Assembly: GCA_905221605.1 (NCBI GenBank)
Contig: CAJNDS010002166.1
Coordinates: forward strand, 538,041-602,040
Direction: 5' to 3'
DNA from: Symbiodinium natans
Taxonomy: Eukaryota; Sar; Dinophyceae; Suessiales; Symbiodiniaceae
DNA length: 64,000 nt
The translations under genes and the position numbers were made by a program. Position 1 is the first letter of the stretch. Each line of letters opens with the position of its first letter. The notes beneath the pieces are model-generated. The model saw only the letters and a program-made list of their open reading frames with translations, ran no database searches and was not told the DNA's origin. Shown piece by piece: positions 10,603 through 18,407 of this stretch.

Positions 10603-13243
10603 GGTTCAGCTCTGCAACCCAATACGGGAAATATGAGATGCACCAAGGCCCTGCCTAGGGGAAGAAGGAGCAGTTTTGAGGGTTCGGTGTCATAAGTAAG
10701 ACCACCAGAGCCTGTTAGAAACCACTTGGACACCACCAACACACCCTAAACCCCAACCCCCAGCCTCAAACCCGACGTCTAACAACCGACAAACCGGTTT
10801 TGGAACAAATTGGGGCATGAGGGCTTCCGGGATACGACGCTGCCCGCTTCATGAGGACCTTGCATTTCTGGTGGGGGCTTGTCGGTCTTAAGCCCAAAGC
10901 CCTAATAATGGAGGTTGGTAGGCGAGATCCGATAAAACCTATCAATGCTATCACGATTCACCCTCTGAACCCGAAACCCGAAACCCTAAAAGCCTGCGAC
11001 CCGAAACCCGAAACCCTAACCCGAAACCCTAAGCCCTAGACTCAAACACCCTGAGACCTCAACCCCTAATCCCAAAACCCTAAACCCTAATCCCAAAAAC
11101 CCAAAACCCGCACAAGCTCAAGCCTTTGGGGCCGCAGAACCCTCTCTTCTGGGCCTGGTCCTCCTTGGAGAGGTTCAGGGCGGTCTGCACCTGCCAATCG
11201 ACTCCGGAAGTTCAGGGGTTTGGGCTTAGGGTTTAGGGTTTGGGGTTTAGGGTTTAGGGTTTAGGGTTTAGGGTTCAGGGTTTAGGGTTCAGGGTTCAGG
11301 GTTCAGGGCTTCTGTGGGCTTAGGGCTTTAGGGTTTAGGGTGTAGGGGGCTCTGAGGGTCCAACAAATACCCTGCAACCCGAAGCTGACACCATGAGACC
11401 CCGGGAACCCCAACCAAGAAGCGAACGCCAGGGCCTTGCTGGCCATCCTGAGCTCGGATTCCCTAAACCCTGAACCCTAAACCCTAAACCCTAAACTCTG
11501 AACCCCAAACCAAATCCCAGCCTTTGTCGCGTTGGACACGATTTCCTGGTTGAGCTCGCGGCCTCGGGGGCAGTTGTTTGGGGTTTAGGGTTTACTTGGA
11601 GGTTCATGGTACTTAGACTAGTAGTAGTAAAAAGCCTAGCAAGAGCCTAATCGCGCCCTTTTTGGGCGGGTCGGCTGCCCCCGCCCTTGCAACATGGGCC
11701 GCTTTTTTGTGCATGGTACCTATTAACCAATCATAACTGTACATAACCCACTTATAAGCCCCTTAAGTGCCGCAATATGGTTGTAAGTACAGTTAGAAGT
11801 ACAGCTACAATTGGTTAATAAGTACCATGAACCTAGTAGGGTTTAAGGTTTAGGGTTTAAGGTTTAGGGTTTAGGGTTGTTGGGGTGGTTGAGGGAGTTG
11901 CCACCCTCTCCTATAGCCCGGTTCAGGCTTTCTTTGGCCTTGTTTGCTATGGCCTATTCACGCGATGCTTTTTTGGTGGAGGGGGGGCTCAGACTCAGAG
12001 CCTCGGGGTTCTGCAGCTAGGGCGGACTCTTCTCAGACCCCAAATTCCACACCCCGAACTCAACCCTAAACCCCCCAAACCCCTGAACCCTAAACCCTAA
12101 ACCCTAAACCCTAAACCCTAAACCCTAAACCCTAAACCCTAAACCCTAAACCCTAAATCCAACCACCAGGAAGCCCGGCATTTCTTGATCAAGCGCTTCT
12201 CGCTCTCGTGCGACCTGTCGACAGGGCGCAGAGGGGTAAGAGATCTGCCGTTTAGGGTTTAGGGTTTAGGGTTTAGGGTTTAGGGTTTAGGGTTTAGGGT
12301 TTAGGGTTTAGGGTTTAGGGTTTAGGGTTTAGGGTTTAGATTCGGGTGCAGGGTGTGCAATCCCCCCTCCACCCCTAGTTCAAAAAAAAGCTGCCGTTAA
12401 CCAATCTGATTCTAGGGATTGTTCAGTGGAACGGGGGTCGGTAGATTCAATATTGGGGGAGGTGTGTTCAGGGGGTTGTTTTAGGGCTGAGGGCTAAACC
12501 CTAAACAGCCTAAACGGCCCTAAACCCCAGCGTCACTTCGTCTGGGCTCGCGGGCTTTTTCAAGGCACGGTGGAGCTTCTCGTACTCGAGACGGAAGTGC
12601 TCCAGGGACTTGTCGCCGATGAGCTCCTCGCGTGTGGGATATGAGGGGTTGGGTTCACCAGGGGTTTTTGGGGCTTAGGGCTTGCATTTTCAAGATCCTT
12701 TGATGGATGGATCCGATATGTTGAACGATGTAGGGGTGCTGTTTCTGGATCTTGCTATCCAAGCAGTTGAGGGTTCAGCTTTAGGGCGTGTTATGGGTTT
12801 GGGTTTACCTTTGGCTGACATGCTCCCGCACCTCGTCTGGTTTAGGGTTTAGGGTGGGCTCAGGGCTCGGCCTTGGGGCTCGAGTTTAGGGGTGGCAAAG
12901 CTAGGGCACAGCCACGGCTTGGGGCTTCGACCCCACAATGGAACAATGGAACACAGGGGTCCTTCAATTAAACCGCGAACCCAAAAACCCCTAACCTACT
13001 TTACTGTTGGTGAGTTTTCTGGGGTCTCCCCACACTCGGTCGGAGATCCTGCAAGACCTCCTGGAAATCCTTCTCGAGCGCCTCGAAAGCGCTGGACCTC
13101 ACCCAGGAGGGCTTGAGGGTTCAGGGTCTTTGGGGCCTAAACCCCTAAAACCTTTATCCTGGAAGGTTGAGGCTTGAGGGTTCTACGCATTCCCAGTCCA
13201 AGCACTGTCAGCCATCATGATCTCGGTACGCAAGAGCCGCCAT
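241..13243 (-). CDS. Long coiled-coil protein gene, multi-exon, 3' end beyond the left edge
   Basis: At least 23 short islands between telomeric arrays read on the minus strand as charged, alpha-helical peptides with heptad-like Leu/Ile spacing and many Glu, Lys, Arg and Gln. Most islands start after AG (usually AG|G), end before GT or GC, and are 20-95 nt long. Phase is continuous over several runs, for example 13097-13036, 12831-12809, 12626-12532, 12214-12180, 11562-11522, and 6283-6233, 5910-5870, 5407-5346. Many exons are multiples of three in phase 0. A possible start ATG lies at 13243 but its join to the next exon is not settled. No stop was found, so the gene runs left past position 1. 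The protein is probably a structural or cytoskeletal coiled coil; no named family is recognised. Introns of 0.2-1.1 kb consist largely of degenerate TTTAGGG/CCCTAAA arrays. Some exons are surely missed and a few joins are out of phase. Confidence 0.72.
726..785 (-). CDS. Coiled-coil gene exon
   Basis: 60 nt, phase 0 at both ends, reading ENSKLDKDLKARYEAGGKRM. Acceptor GAG|G, donor GC. Confidence 0.64.
1436..1735. repeat. G-run and C-run cluster
   Basis: Long G tracts near 1440-1470 and C tracts near 1578-1640 and 1712-1731 surround a short unique stretch. Open frames across it (poly-Pro and poly-Gly) are composition artefacts. No exon is recognised here. Confidence 0.8.
1889..1924 (-). CDS. 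Coiled-coil gene exon, 36 nt
   Basis: Reads EDNEMRKSISEE after CTCAG|G. The donor is uncertain (AG or a GA site a few bases earlier). Confidence 0.55.
2537..2636. mobile_element. Short inverted-repeat element (MITE-like), family 1
   Basis: About 100 bp with perfect to near-perfect inverted ends: CTTGGAGGTTCATGGGTAG on the left and CTATCCGTGAACCTCCAAG on the right. Related ends recur near 7726, 11598, 26770, 27951 and 54953. It sits in an intron of the coiled-coil gene and has no coding capacity, as expected of a non-autonomous DNA element. Confidence 0.65.
2843..2955. repeat. CCCTAAA telomere-like array
   Basis: About 16 head-to-tail heptamers with few variants, directly adjoining the donor of the 2958-3002 exon. 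Confidence 0.9.
2958..3002 (-). CDS. Coiled-coil gene exon with donor abutting a telomeric array
   Basis: 45 nt, phase 0 at both ends, reading AGWQRSIADLKRKKQ. Acceptor GAG|G. The donor CAG|GTGGGT runs straight into a TTTAGGG array on the coding strand. Confidence 0.68.
3053..3290. repeat. TTTAGGG array with higher-order variants
   Basis: Over 30 heptamers in which TTTAGGG, TTGAGGG and TTTGGGG recur in a repeating order. This suggests the array grew by duplicating blocks of several heptamers. Confidence 0.85.
3536..3581 (-). CDS. Coiled-coil gene exon
   Basis: Reads LEKQRAEIEKQRQDE. Acceptor ACAG|G, donor GC. Its entry phase does not match the exon upstream, so an exon between 3582 and 4001 is probably unrecognised. 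Confidence 0.66.
4002..4067 (-). CDS. Coiled-coil gene exon
   Basis: 66 nt, phase 0 at both ends, reading DEIKQQEDERALTEIARR then PEIM. Acceptor CCAG|G, donor GC (ATG|GCGGGT). Confidence 0.7.
4550..4592 (-). CDS. Coiled-coil gene exon
   Basis: Reads LRQNMEAKEMSLKQ. Acceptor AAG|G, donor GT (CAG|GTGAAG), ending in phase 0. Confidence 0.66.
5346..5407 (-). CDS. Coiled-coil gene exon
   Basis: Reads TEEERETRRRDRLESELAEC, strongly charged. Acceptor CAG|G, donor GT (TGCG|GTAGCC). In phase with the upstream 5870-5910 exon. Confidence 0.7.
5870..5910 (-). CDS. Coiled-coil gene exon
   Basis: Reads VEIADVKDMLNAK plus two bases (AG). Acceptor CAG|G, donor GC. The carried AG plus the leading G of the next exon makes an Arg codon. 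Confidence 0.68.
6233..6283 (-). CDS. Coiled-coil gene exon
   Basis: 51 nt, phase 0 at both ends, reading VLTETAQRYESEKVQSE. Acceptor GAG|G, donor GC (GAG|GCGCGC). Confidence 0.7.
6906..6938 (-). CDS. Coiled-coil gene exon, 33 nt
   Basis: Phase 0 at both ends, reading VATLTHDNIAP. Acceptor TGCAG|G, donor GC. Confidence 0.5.
7275..7317 (-). CDS. Coiled-coil gene exon
   Basis: Reads RDELIKARDKLEAQ after GAG|G; donor GC (CAG|GCGCGC). It ends in phase 0, matching the next exon. Confidence 0.68.
7547..7576 (-). CDS. Possible coiled-coil gene exon
   Basis: After CCAG| one frame reads ENTVNSLIAQ. With a one-base carry from the previous exon it would read GKHREQLDRA, also helix-like. Donor and frame are unsettled. 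Confidence 0.42.
7621..7740. mobile_element. MITE-like element, family 1 relative
   Basis: Contains ACTGTACTTA..., a central AGCCCCTGAAGTGC..ATATGGTT core, and TACAGTCATAGTTGG ending in ACCATGAACCTTCGAG. It matches the core of the 11600-11835 copy. Confidence 0.55.
8186..8406. repeat. Long TTTAGGG array
   Basis: About 31 nearly perfect heptamers, interrupted once near 8296 by a deletion. One of the two longest arrays in the window. Confidence 0.93.
8968..9004 (-). CDS. Coiled-coil gene exon
   Basis: Reads VEIANLSHLVEQ after CCAG|G with a GT donor (CAAG|GTGACA). The opening VEIA is like that of the 5870-5910 exon. Confidence 0.62.
9593..9670. mobile_element. Short hairpin element, family 2
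   Basis: Imperfect palindrome: TCTTATACGAACAGTCCTTGA on the left pairs with TTAAGGACTGCTAGTATAAGG on the right. A related copy lies at 45570-45640. Confidence 0.55.
9753..9803 (-). CDS. Coiled-coil gene exon
   Basis: 51 nt, phase 0 at both ends, reading ASHEKEQRAKETIHNLK. Acceptor CCAG|G, donor GC (AAG|GCCCCC). Confidence 0.68.
10335..10388 (-). CDS. Coiled-coil gene exon
   Basis: 54 nt, phase 0 at both ends, reading ATIANLKKEIERAWKMVE. Acceptor GAG|G, donor GC (GAG|GCGTTG). A clear heptad-like helix. Confidence 0.7.
10453..10606. repeat. TTTAGGG array passing into TTGAGGG
   Basis: About 15 TTTAGGG units are followed by seven identical TTGAGGG units, a local switch of repeat variant. Confidence 0.88.
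11141..11190 (-). CDS. Coiled-coil gene exon
   Basis: Reads VQTALNLSKEDQAQKR after GGCAG|. The donor is unclear: the GT after AGAGG would break phase with the next exon, so the 3' end may be a base or two off. Confidence 0.58.
11429..11452 (-). CDS. Possible coiled-coil gene micro-exon
   Basis: 24 nt reading LRMASKAL between GAG| and a GC donor. It is phase-neutral, so it fits between its neighbours, but so short a match is weak evidence. Confidence 0.35.
11522..11562 (-). CDS. Coiled-coil gene exon
   Basis: Reads RELNQEIVSNATK after a two-base carry. Acceptor GAG|GC, donor GC (AAAG|GCTGGG). It ends in phase 0. Confidence 0.62.
11598..11835. mobile_element. MITE-like element, family 1, longer copy
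   Basis: The inner part, 11700-11835, has inverted ends (ATGGTACCTATTAACCAAT at left, ATTGGTTAATAAGTACCAT at right) around an ATATGGTTGTAAGTACAG core. The outer left flank carries the CTTGGAGGTTCATGG motif of the 2537 copy. Confidence 0.6.
12070..12345. repeat. Oppositely oriented telomere-like arrays around one exon
   Basis: CCCTAAA array 12070-12160 and TTTAGGG array 12251-12340 flank the 12180-12214 exon, one on each side, in opposite orientation. Confidence 0.88.
12180..12214 (-). CDS. Coiled-coil gene exon
   Basis: With the two-base carry it reads T-SHESEKRLIKK and leaves one T before a GC donor. The next exon starts with the two bases that complete a Cys codon. The SHE-E-R-K pattern resembles the 9753-9803 exon, suggesting internal repetition of the helix. 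Confidence 0.62.
12532..12626 (-). CDS. Coiled-coil gene exon, the longest one seen
   Basis: 95 nt reading ELIGDKSLEHFRLEYEKLH then RALKKPASPDEV. Acceptor GCGAG|GAG, donor GC (GTGAC|GCTGGG). It ends with two bases that pair with the single leading G of the 12180-12214 exon. Confidence 0.7.
12809..12831 (-). CDS. Coiled-coil gene micro-exon, 23 nt
   Basis: GAG|GTG acceptor and an AAAG|GTAAAC donor, the most canonical donor in this gene. With the one-base carry from the upstream exon it reads S-AGACQPK and ends in phase 0, exactly what the next exon needs. Confidence 0.5.
13036..13097 (-). CDS. Coiled-coil gene exon
   Basis: Reads SSAFEALEKDFQEVLQDLRP. Acceptor GAG|G, donor GT after CCG-A. 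It ends in phase 1 and joins the 12809-12831 exon in frame. Confidence 0.65.
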
Positions 13244-13395
13244 TCAGAAAAACGACGACCGTCGGTCCTGGGGCGATGGCCTGGACTTCAAATAGAGGGT
13301 TAGGGTTTCGGGTGTAGGGTTTAGGGTTTAGGGCAAGGTTTAGGGTTATATAGGGTTATATAGGGTTTAGTGTTGAGGGCCTCAACCGTTCTAGC

Positions 13396-13596
13396 CTAAG
13401 CCTGAGCAAGGGCAGGAATCCGAGCGCCGTGCTCCATGTCATTCCGAGCGGTTTCGTCCACAGGGTTTTCCTTAAAGGCACCTCCACAAGCTACAGAGCC
13501 GTCTGGGCTCTTGTGAACGAACTTGAAGTAAGCTACCATAATGCGGAAGCCATGTACCCCCCTTGTGGCAGGGTAACTATACTGCTTGACTTTCAC
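13396..13596 (-). CDS. Orphan terminal exon, unknown protein
   Basis: A minus-strand frame reads MVAYFKFVHKSPDGSVACGG then AFKENPVDETARNDMEHGAR and IPALAQA before a TAG stop. Composition is protein-like, unlike the opposite frame. It may be the last exon of a gene whose upstream exons lie to the right, around 14.4-14.6 kb, where another minus frame is open. No family is recognised. A plus-strand frame at 13429-13740 cannot be fully excluded. Confidence 0.4.
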   Translation of the reverse strand: MKVKQYSYPATRGVHGFRIMVAYFKFVHKSPDGSVACGGAFKENPVDETARNDMEHGARIPALAQA

Positions 13597-13844
13597 TCTC
13601 TAGCCAGCGGTGCGTGGAAATATTACTTTGAGGTTCCAAAGTGGGTTTTCAAGAGCCACAAACAAGGTCCTACCTGGCTACAACTACAAGGCTTAGCAGC
13701 ACAGGACCTGCGGCGGAAGGCTGGCTCGCCATGGCGGTAACCTGGCAGTGAATCTTTCGGGCGTTACTTCTGCCCATCCCACACCAGGAGAGTTTTTTTA
13801 AGAGAGCCCGAGACCACGTGCTAATAGGTACCCCTGCACTGGTT

Positions 13845-14090
13845 CAGGGTTTAGGGTTTAGGGTTAGGGTTTAGGGTTTAGGGTTTAGGGTTTAGGGTTT
13901 AGGGTTTAGGGTTTAGGGTTTAGGGTTTAGGGTTTAGGGTTGAGGGGTTAGGGTTTAGGGTTTAGGGTTTAGGGTTTAGGGTTTAGGGTTTAGGGTTTAG
14001 GGTTTAGGGTTTAGGGTTTAGGGTTTAGGGTTTAGGGTTTAGGGTTTAGGGTTTAGGGTTTAGGGTTTAGGGTTTAGGGTTTAGGGTTGT
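13845..14090. repeat. Long TTTAGGG array
   Basis: About 34 heptamers with one TTGAGGGG interruption near 13940. It is almost the last telomeric array before the repeat-free island. Confidence 0.93.
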
Positions 14091-14462
14091 GGTGCCCCAC
14101 ACGGCCCCTCAACAAAGTTGCATCGCAGGGTTTCCTGCACTCCTTAAACCCTCAACCCCAACACCCCAAACTCAAACCCCAACCCAAAAACCCAAACCTC
14201 AAACCTCAAACCCTAAACCCTAAACCCTAAACCCTCTCTCCTAAGGCCCTGAGGCCCTCAACCCCAGAGCTCTGAGTCGGCCACAGCTGGCGCAGCGGCT
14301 TGCTCGCACGCCTAGCAGCGACACCTCGGAGCTGGAGCTACTACTTCTTCTAGGGTTTAGGGTTTAGGGTTTAGGGTTTAGGGTTTAGGGTTTAGGGTTT
14401 AGGGTTTAGGGTTTAGGGTTCAGGGTTCAGGGTTTGGGGTTTGGGGTTTAGGGTTCAGGGTG

Positions 14463-14647
14463 ACAAACGCAAGTATACATGGGCTTGACCTAAGCAACGC
14501 AATGCTATCCAACAGGCGCTTGCCAGGGCACGGGAAACGCTGCACCTGTTCGTGGACCTGGTAATCTTGGGCTTTACGCTCAGGGATGAAACGCATCGTT
14601 GCCAAGAACTTGTTGAGATGTCCGTGCTGTGCCTGGGGCTCCGGCAA
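14463..14647 (-). CDS. Possible exon, unknown protein
   Basis: Minus frame reads HGHLNKFLATMRFIPERKAQ then DYQVHEQVQRFPCPGKRLLD. It is GC-balanced and protein-like but has no recognised family, and no clear splice sites were fixed. A plus-strand frame covers 14552-14878, so strand is uncertain. Confidence 0.3.
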
Positions 14648-15203
14648 CTATGTCACCCTCATTATTTGAGGATATTTGCGGCCGCACTGCCGCAATCTAA
14701 AGCAACACCCTTGAGCGCGAAATCGATAAAGAGAGGCAAAATGCGTGTGCGTGTTGGGCTCAACATGAGGATTTTTTGGAGGAAAGCCTCGGGTAGCCCT
14801 ATTTTTGGGAAATGGCCATGTCAACATGAGGGTAGTTTGAAGATTGTGGGTCTTGGATTGGCACGAATGCTTGACTGACGCCTAATGGGGAAAGCTCTGC
14901 ATGTGATTGCCATGAGCTTGCGTCATAGGTTTTAGGGTTGAAAGGGCTTGAAGGGTTTGGGGCTTAAAGGGTTTGGGGCTTAAGGTTTTGGAAGCAAAAG
15001 GGGACCCTAAGACCGGTTGAAGGCGAAGGCGACCCAATACGTGTTCAACAGGACGTTGTTTGGTACTTGTCCGAACACCACATTTTGAAAGCAGCCCTTG
15101 TCGTAACTTGTGCAGATCGCGCTTCAGGTGACTTTGCATGCGCGGTGGATGCTCGCACTTCTCGCCTGGATGTGAAAGGATCTCCTGGCAAACCACCCCA
15201 CCA

Positions 15204-16085
15204 TCAAAGCTGCCGTCCGACCTCGGCAACGGGCTTGGCCTCATGATCCACAAAGCCTGCCTTCTCTGAGAAAAAGCAGTAACCCTTCCTGCATGCGTCA
15301 GTGACCTCGTCAAGGTAGCCCCATTGATACTTGGCGAACTTGGTGTTGAAAATGGCCGAGTGGAAGGCGTCGGTCTGTACCTGATGGTTGCCATCCCAGG
15401 TCTTATCTTCCTGCTCACCACGGAGGAGGGTCTTCTTATCATCGCTTAAGCGGAACCGCACGTACCGCTCGTTGGCCCAGTTGAAGAAGGCCGTGTTGGA
15501 GACGCCGCCCAGCTGGGCAGCAAAGTGCAGTATAGGCTCCCCGCCCTCAGACACTGTGAACATCTTGCTGTCCCCCTCATCCGTGTGCTTTACCGCGATG
15601 GTGCCGCACAGGGTGCCCAGCTGGGAGCTCTTGCAGCCCCTGGTCATGAACATGCCACTGATCGTGTCCTCAAAATCTGCCGATAAGATCATATAACCCT
15701 TCTCACCGGAGTCCTTCATCTTCACATAAGCGGACACACGCAGGCACCAGCTGCTCATGAAGCTCGGCAGAAAGCCAGCAATCTCAAGCTTGGATAAATC
15801 GAACACAGACACCTGGATGAATGCCTTGCCGTCGTACACGTCCGGCACCAGGTGGTCTCCGAGCATTTTCTGCATATCCTCGGGGTCCATAGGCTGGTGG
15901 ATGCTGATCAGGGGCGTTTCCGTCTCGCGCACGGTGATGCGTGAAGAATGCGCATCAGCATTTGCAGTGGAACTCTGCGCCACCTCACCTTCGAAGATGT
16001 CTGCTTTGCGCACCCCGTGGATGAGCTTCACACAATGCAGCAGCATGAGCCCGATGCAAAAAACATGCTTGGAAGCCATCAACAT
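15204..16085 (-). CDS. Secreted or membrane-anchored protein, possible DUF2071/acetoacetate-decarboxylase-like fold
   Basis: A single uninterrupted frame of 293 codons. The start is taken at the ATG of MLMASKH; the next ATG, two codons on, is equally possible, and the frame is also open upstream without a good ATG. Residues 3-24 (MASKHVFCIGLMLLHCVKLI) form a signal peptide or anchor. The mature part includes LVPDVYDGKAFIQVSVFDLS and later LRVSAYVKMKDSGEKGYMI. This 'VP..YDGKAF..V..F.L......LP......LRVSAYV' order is reminiscent of DUF2071-like proteins. That assignment is an inference from pattern only. Absence of introns and of telomeric repeats sets it apart from every other gene here and suggests retroposition or a different history. 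It ends in a stop at 15204. Confidence 0.68.
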   Translation of the reverse strand: MLMASKHVFCIGLMLLHCVKLIHGVRKADIFEGEVAQSSTANADAHSSRITVRETETPLISIHQPMDPEDMQKMLGDHLVPDVYDGKAFIQVSVFDLSKLEIAGFLPSFMSSWCLRVSAYVKMKDSGEKGYMILSADFEDTISGMFMTRGCKSSQLGTLCGTIAVKHTDEGDSKMFTVSEGGEPILHFAAQLGGVSNTAFFNWANERYVRFRLSDDKKTLLRGEQEDKTWDGNHQVQTDAFHSAIFNTKFAKYQWGYLDEVTDACRKGYCFFSEKAGFVDHEAKPVAEVGRQL

Positions 16086-16812
16086 GGAAACAAGGACTGG
16101 ATTGGCTAGACTGCGAAAGCAGACGCTGGATGCACGAAGCTTGGACCCACTGCGTTTCAAACGACAATTGAGCTCAATTCAACCATGGCGTCCCCGAAAC
16201 CTGGGAATCCTGAACTTTGATAAAAAAAAGGGGAAATAAATGGAGGTCACCTTTCCCCCTTTTTTGGAAGGCTTCGGGAGCAAGTCAGGAGGTTCGGAGA
16301 TGTTCTGAAGTCTGTGGGCTTCCATAAACTCCCCCATGGACCCTCCATTCATGGAGTTGCACGGAATTGATTGACAAAAAGCCCAACGAACCTGCAACTA
16401 CAACTCGAAACCCAGCTCGGTTTTCGAATGCCCAAACCTTCCGCTGTCATTGGATTTGGCGGCCAAACACTTCCAAACTCTTTCAGCATGTACACCACAG
16501 CAAGACGCGCATCAGCCGAGCTTGTCTGGCCTGTCAGCCGCTACGTGAAAACGACCACGAACGAGCTCATGCAGCCACGCAAATGAATACAAATCATCAC
16601 CATGAAGACGTCAAGCCAGATGAAGAAGGTTATCAGCTATTAATCCATGCTATTCAAGATGTAAGTCAACACAACAGAGAAGCAAACGAATTAAGCAGAC
16701 AGAAGGCCAGATCTAAGCTACTTGATGCGATCTAAGATGATCTTAGCCCATATTAGGCCACATCATGCAATTTTTCAGCCAAATCAAGTACGATTCAAGC
16801 AATTTTCCATTC

Positions 16813-16820
16813 AAATTAAA
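16813..16820. repeat. 8-bp target-site duplication, left copy
   Basis: AAATTAAA immediately outside the left terminal inverted repeat; the identical octamer lies at 19458-19465. Merlin/IS1016-type elements make 8-9 bp duplications. Confidence 0.8.
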
Positions 16821-16845
16821 GCCGGGCGCGGCGTGACAAGTGGCA
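16821..16845 (+). repeat. Left terminal inverted repeat
   Basis: GC-rich 25-mer starting GCCGGGCGCGGC and matching the right end at 21 of 25 positions. Confidence 0.78.
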
Positions 16846-17156
16846 ATGAAAGAAAAGAAAAAGTTTCTTCTTTCTTTAGGCGCGGCGCCAGCCGCGGCGG
16901 CGACCGCCGCGCATGGCGCCGCGCCTTCAAGGAAGAGCTGCGCCGCCAAGAACAACCTGCCACCTCTGGCGCCGCGTCTGTTTAAGCAAGCACCGCCCAC
17001 AGTGCCATAGCCAGTTCTCTGCGCCTACTCTCTCTAACCTCTAACCCGACTCGAGCACGTTAGCAGCAAACGCCCAACCCTACCGCGACCCCCCAGCAAC
17101 AGAAGAGCATGGAACCTTTTTGCGCATTTCTTGCGAAACAGAAACGCTTGAGCTTG

Positions 17157-18404
17157 TCACTCATCGTCGAACAAGGCCGACTGCAGGCTACACTCCTCTT
17201 CGGAGATGTGCTGGTCGCCTTGAGCGTTCTGCGACTCCTGCTCTGGTTGGGCAGAAGCCTTGAACATGGGCTGGAACACAGACAGAGCGGCCAAAGATGC
17301 ACTGCCGCTCTCGGTCCTCTCGGCCCGTCGCACAGCCCCGAAAATTTGAAACACATCGGAGCCTGAAAACCAAAACTGCAACTGGAACAAACGAACTTTC
17401 TGGTTCAGCTGCTTCTCTAAAGCATCCGCACGCTCGGGAGTCGGCCCCACAGTGTTGAAGGCCTGTCTTCCGACCTTCCGGCGAAAGGAACTGAAGAAGC
17501 CGTCCATCTTCTGCGTTCCTCCCACCACGTCTTTCTCATCCCACTCACGTCCATTCCAAAACTTCACATGGAAATTCTTCGTGAACTCGGGATGCGGAGG
17601 CTTGTGGCGAACATTTGTGTGAGCTAGCTTGAACTGGCTGAACTGCCGCCCTTGCAAGGTTCCGTCATACAAGGGCCCCTCTGGCTGGTCCAATTGCTTG
17701 TACGCCTTTGCTGAATCGGTGTGGCAAATGCTGCCACACTCCAAGCGTGGCTTTCCAGTTGAAGTGACCATGACGGAGCGCAACTCTTCCAAACTGAGAG
17801 GGCCTCCACCACCTTGACCACCTTGACTCAAGCGGTAGGGGAGCTTTGCGATGTAAATCTTGGAGGAGCCACGCCTGACCATGCCGATGAAGCGAAGCCA
17901 AAGAACTGAAGTGTTCAACCCAGCACTGCGAAAAGCAACCTCGTCAATTTCAACATCCATGCCGGGCCCACCCACAGTCAGTTCTTCGTTCATTTTCTCC
18001 ACCAAAGGGCACAGCCAACTTCGAAAAGCATCCCACTGCTCTCGAACCGTTCTGGAATCCAAGCCCAATATCAATCCAGCTTGATCCGGAGACAAATTCA
18101 AAGTGCACATCAGCCACAAACAACCAACTGCAGATCGAAGAGCAATTCGCTTGCAAAACAAGTCTCTGTCTTGCGCAACGACACTTTCAGAATATCTGCA
18201 CTTGCGGCATCGCACCAAACATGAATGCTTCCAATCCTTCTTCTCACACTTGGGACACACGTTCTCGCGAATGTCTTTGCAAATTCCAAGCTCGTAGAGA
18301 ATTTCTGCAATCTCATGGGGCTTGCTGGTGAAAATTCCATCCAAGCTGTAGCGATTTTGAGCTGCGAGCAAACACCGCAGAACGTCCCCGCTTTCGGCCA
18401 GGAC
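17157..18404 (-). CDS. Merlin/IS1595-like transposase with N-terminal zinc ribbon
   Basis: The frame is open from 18404 (just after a TGA) to a stop at 17157, about 415 codons. A zinc ribbon is visible early: VCPKCEKKDWKH then VRCRKCRYS. A helical segment with LDSRTVREQWDAF follows, likely the DNA-binding helix-turn-helix. The ISXO2-like DDE core shows the first acidic site in DVEIDEVAF, the second in CHTDSAKAYK, and the third position in GGTQKMDGFFSSFRR, where Asp stands in place of the usual Glu. The C-terminal tail is rich in Glu, Gln and Ser. There is no ATG near 18371-18404, so translation must start upstream or through splicing. Such genes are abundant in dinoflagellates; this one is inside its own terminal repeats. 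Confidence 0.82.
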   Translation of the reverse strand, partial: VLAESGDVLRCLLAAQNRYSLDGIFTSKPHEIAEILYELGICKDIRENVCPKCEKKDWKHSCLVRCRKCRYSESVVAQDRDLFCKRIALRSAVGCLWLMCTLNLSPDQAGLILGLDSRTVREQWDAFRSWLCPLVEKMNEELTVGGPGMDVEIDEVAFRSAGLNTSVLWLRFIGMVRRGSSKIYIAKLPYRLSQGGQGGGGPLSLEELRSVMVTSTGKPRLECGSICHTDSAKAYKQLDQPEGPLYDGTLQGRQFSQFKLAHTNVRHKPPHPEFTKNFHVKFWNGREWDEKDVVGGTQKMDGFFSSFRRKVGRQAFNTVGPTPERADALEKQLNQKVRLFQLQFWFSGSDVFQIFGAVRRAERTESGSASLAALSVFQPMFKASAQPEQESQNAQGDQHISEEECSLQSALFDDE

Positions 18405-18407
18405 TCA

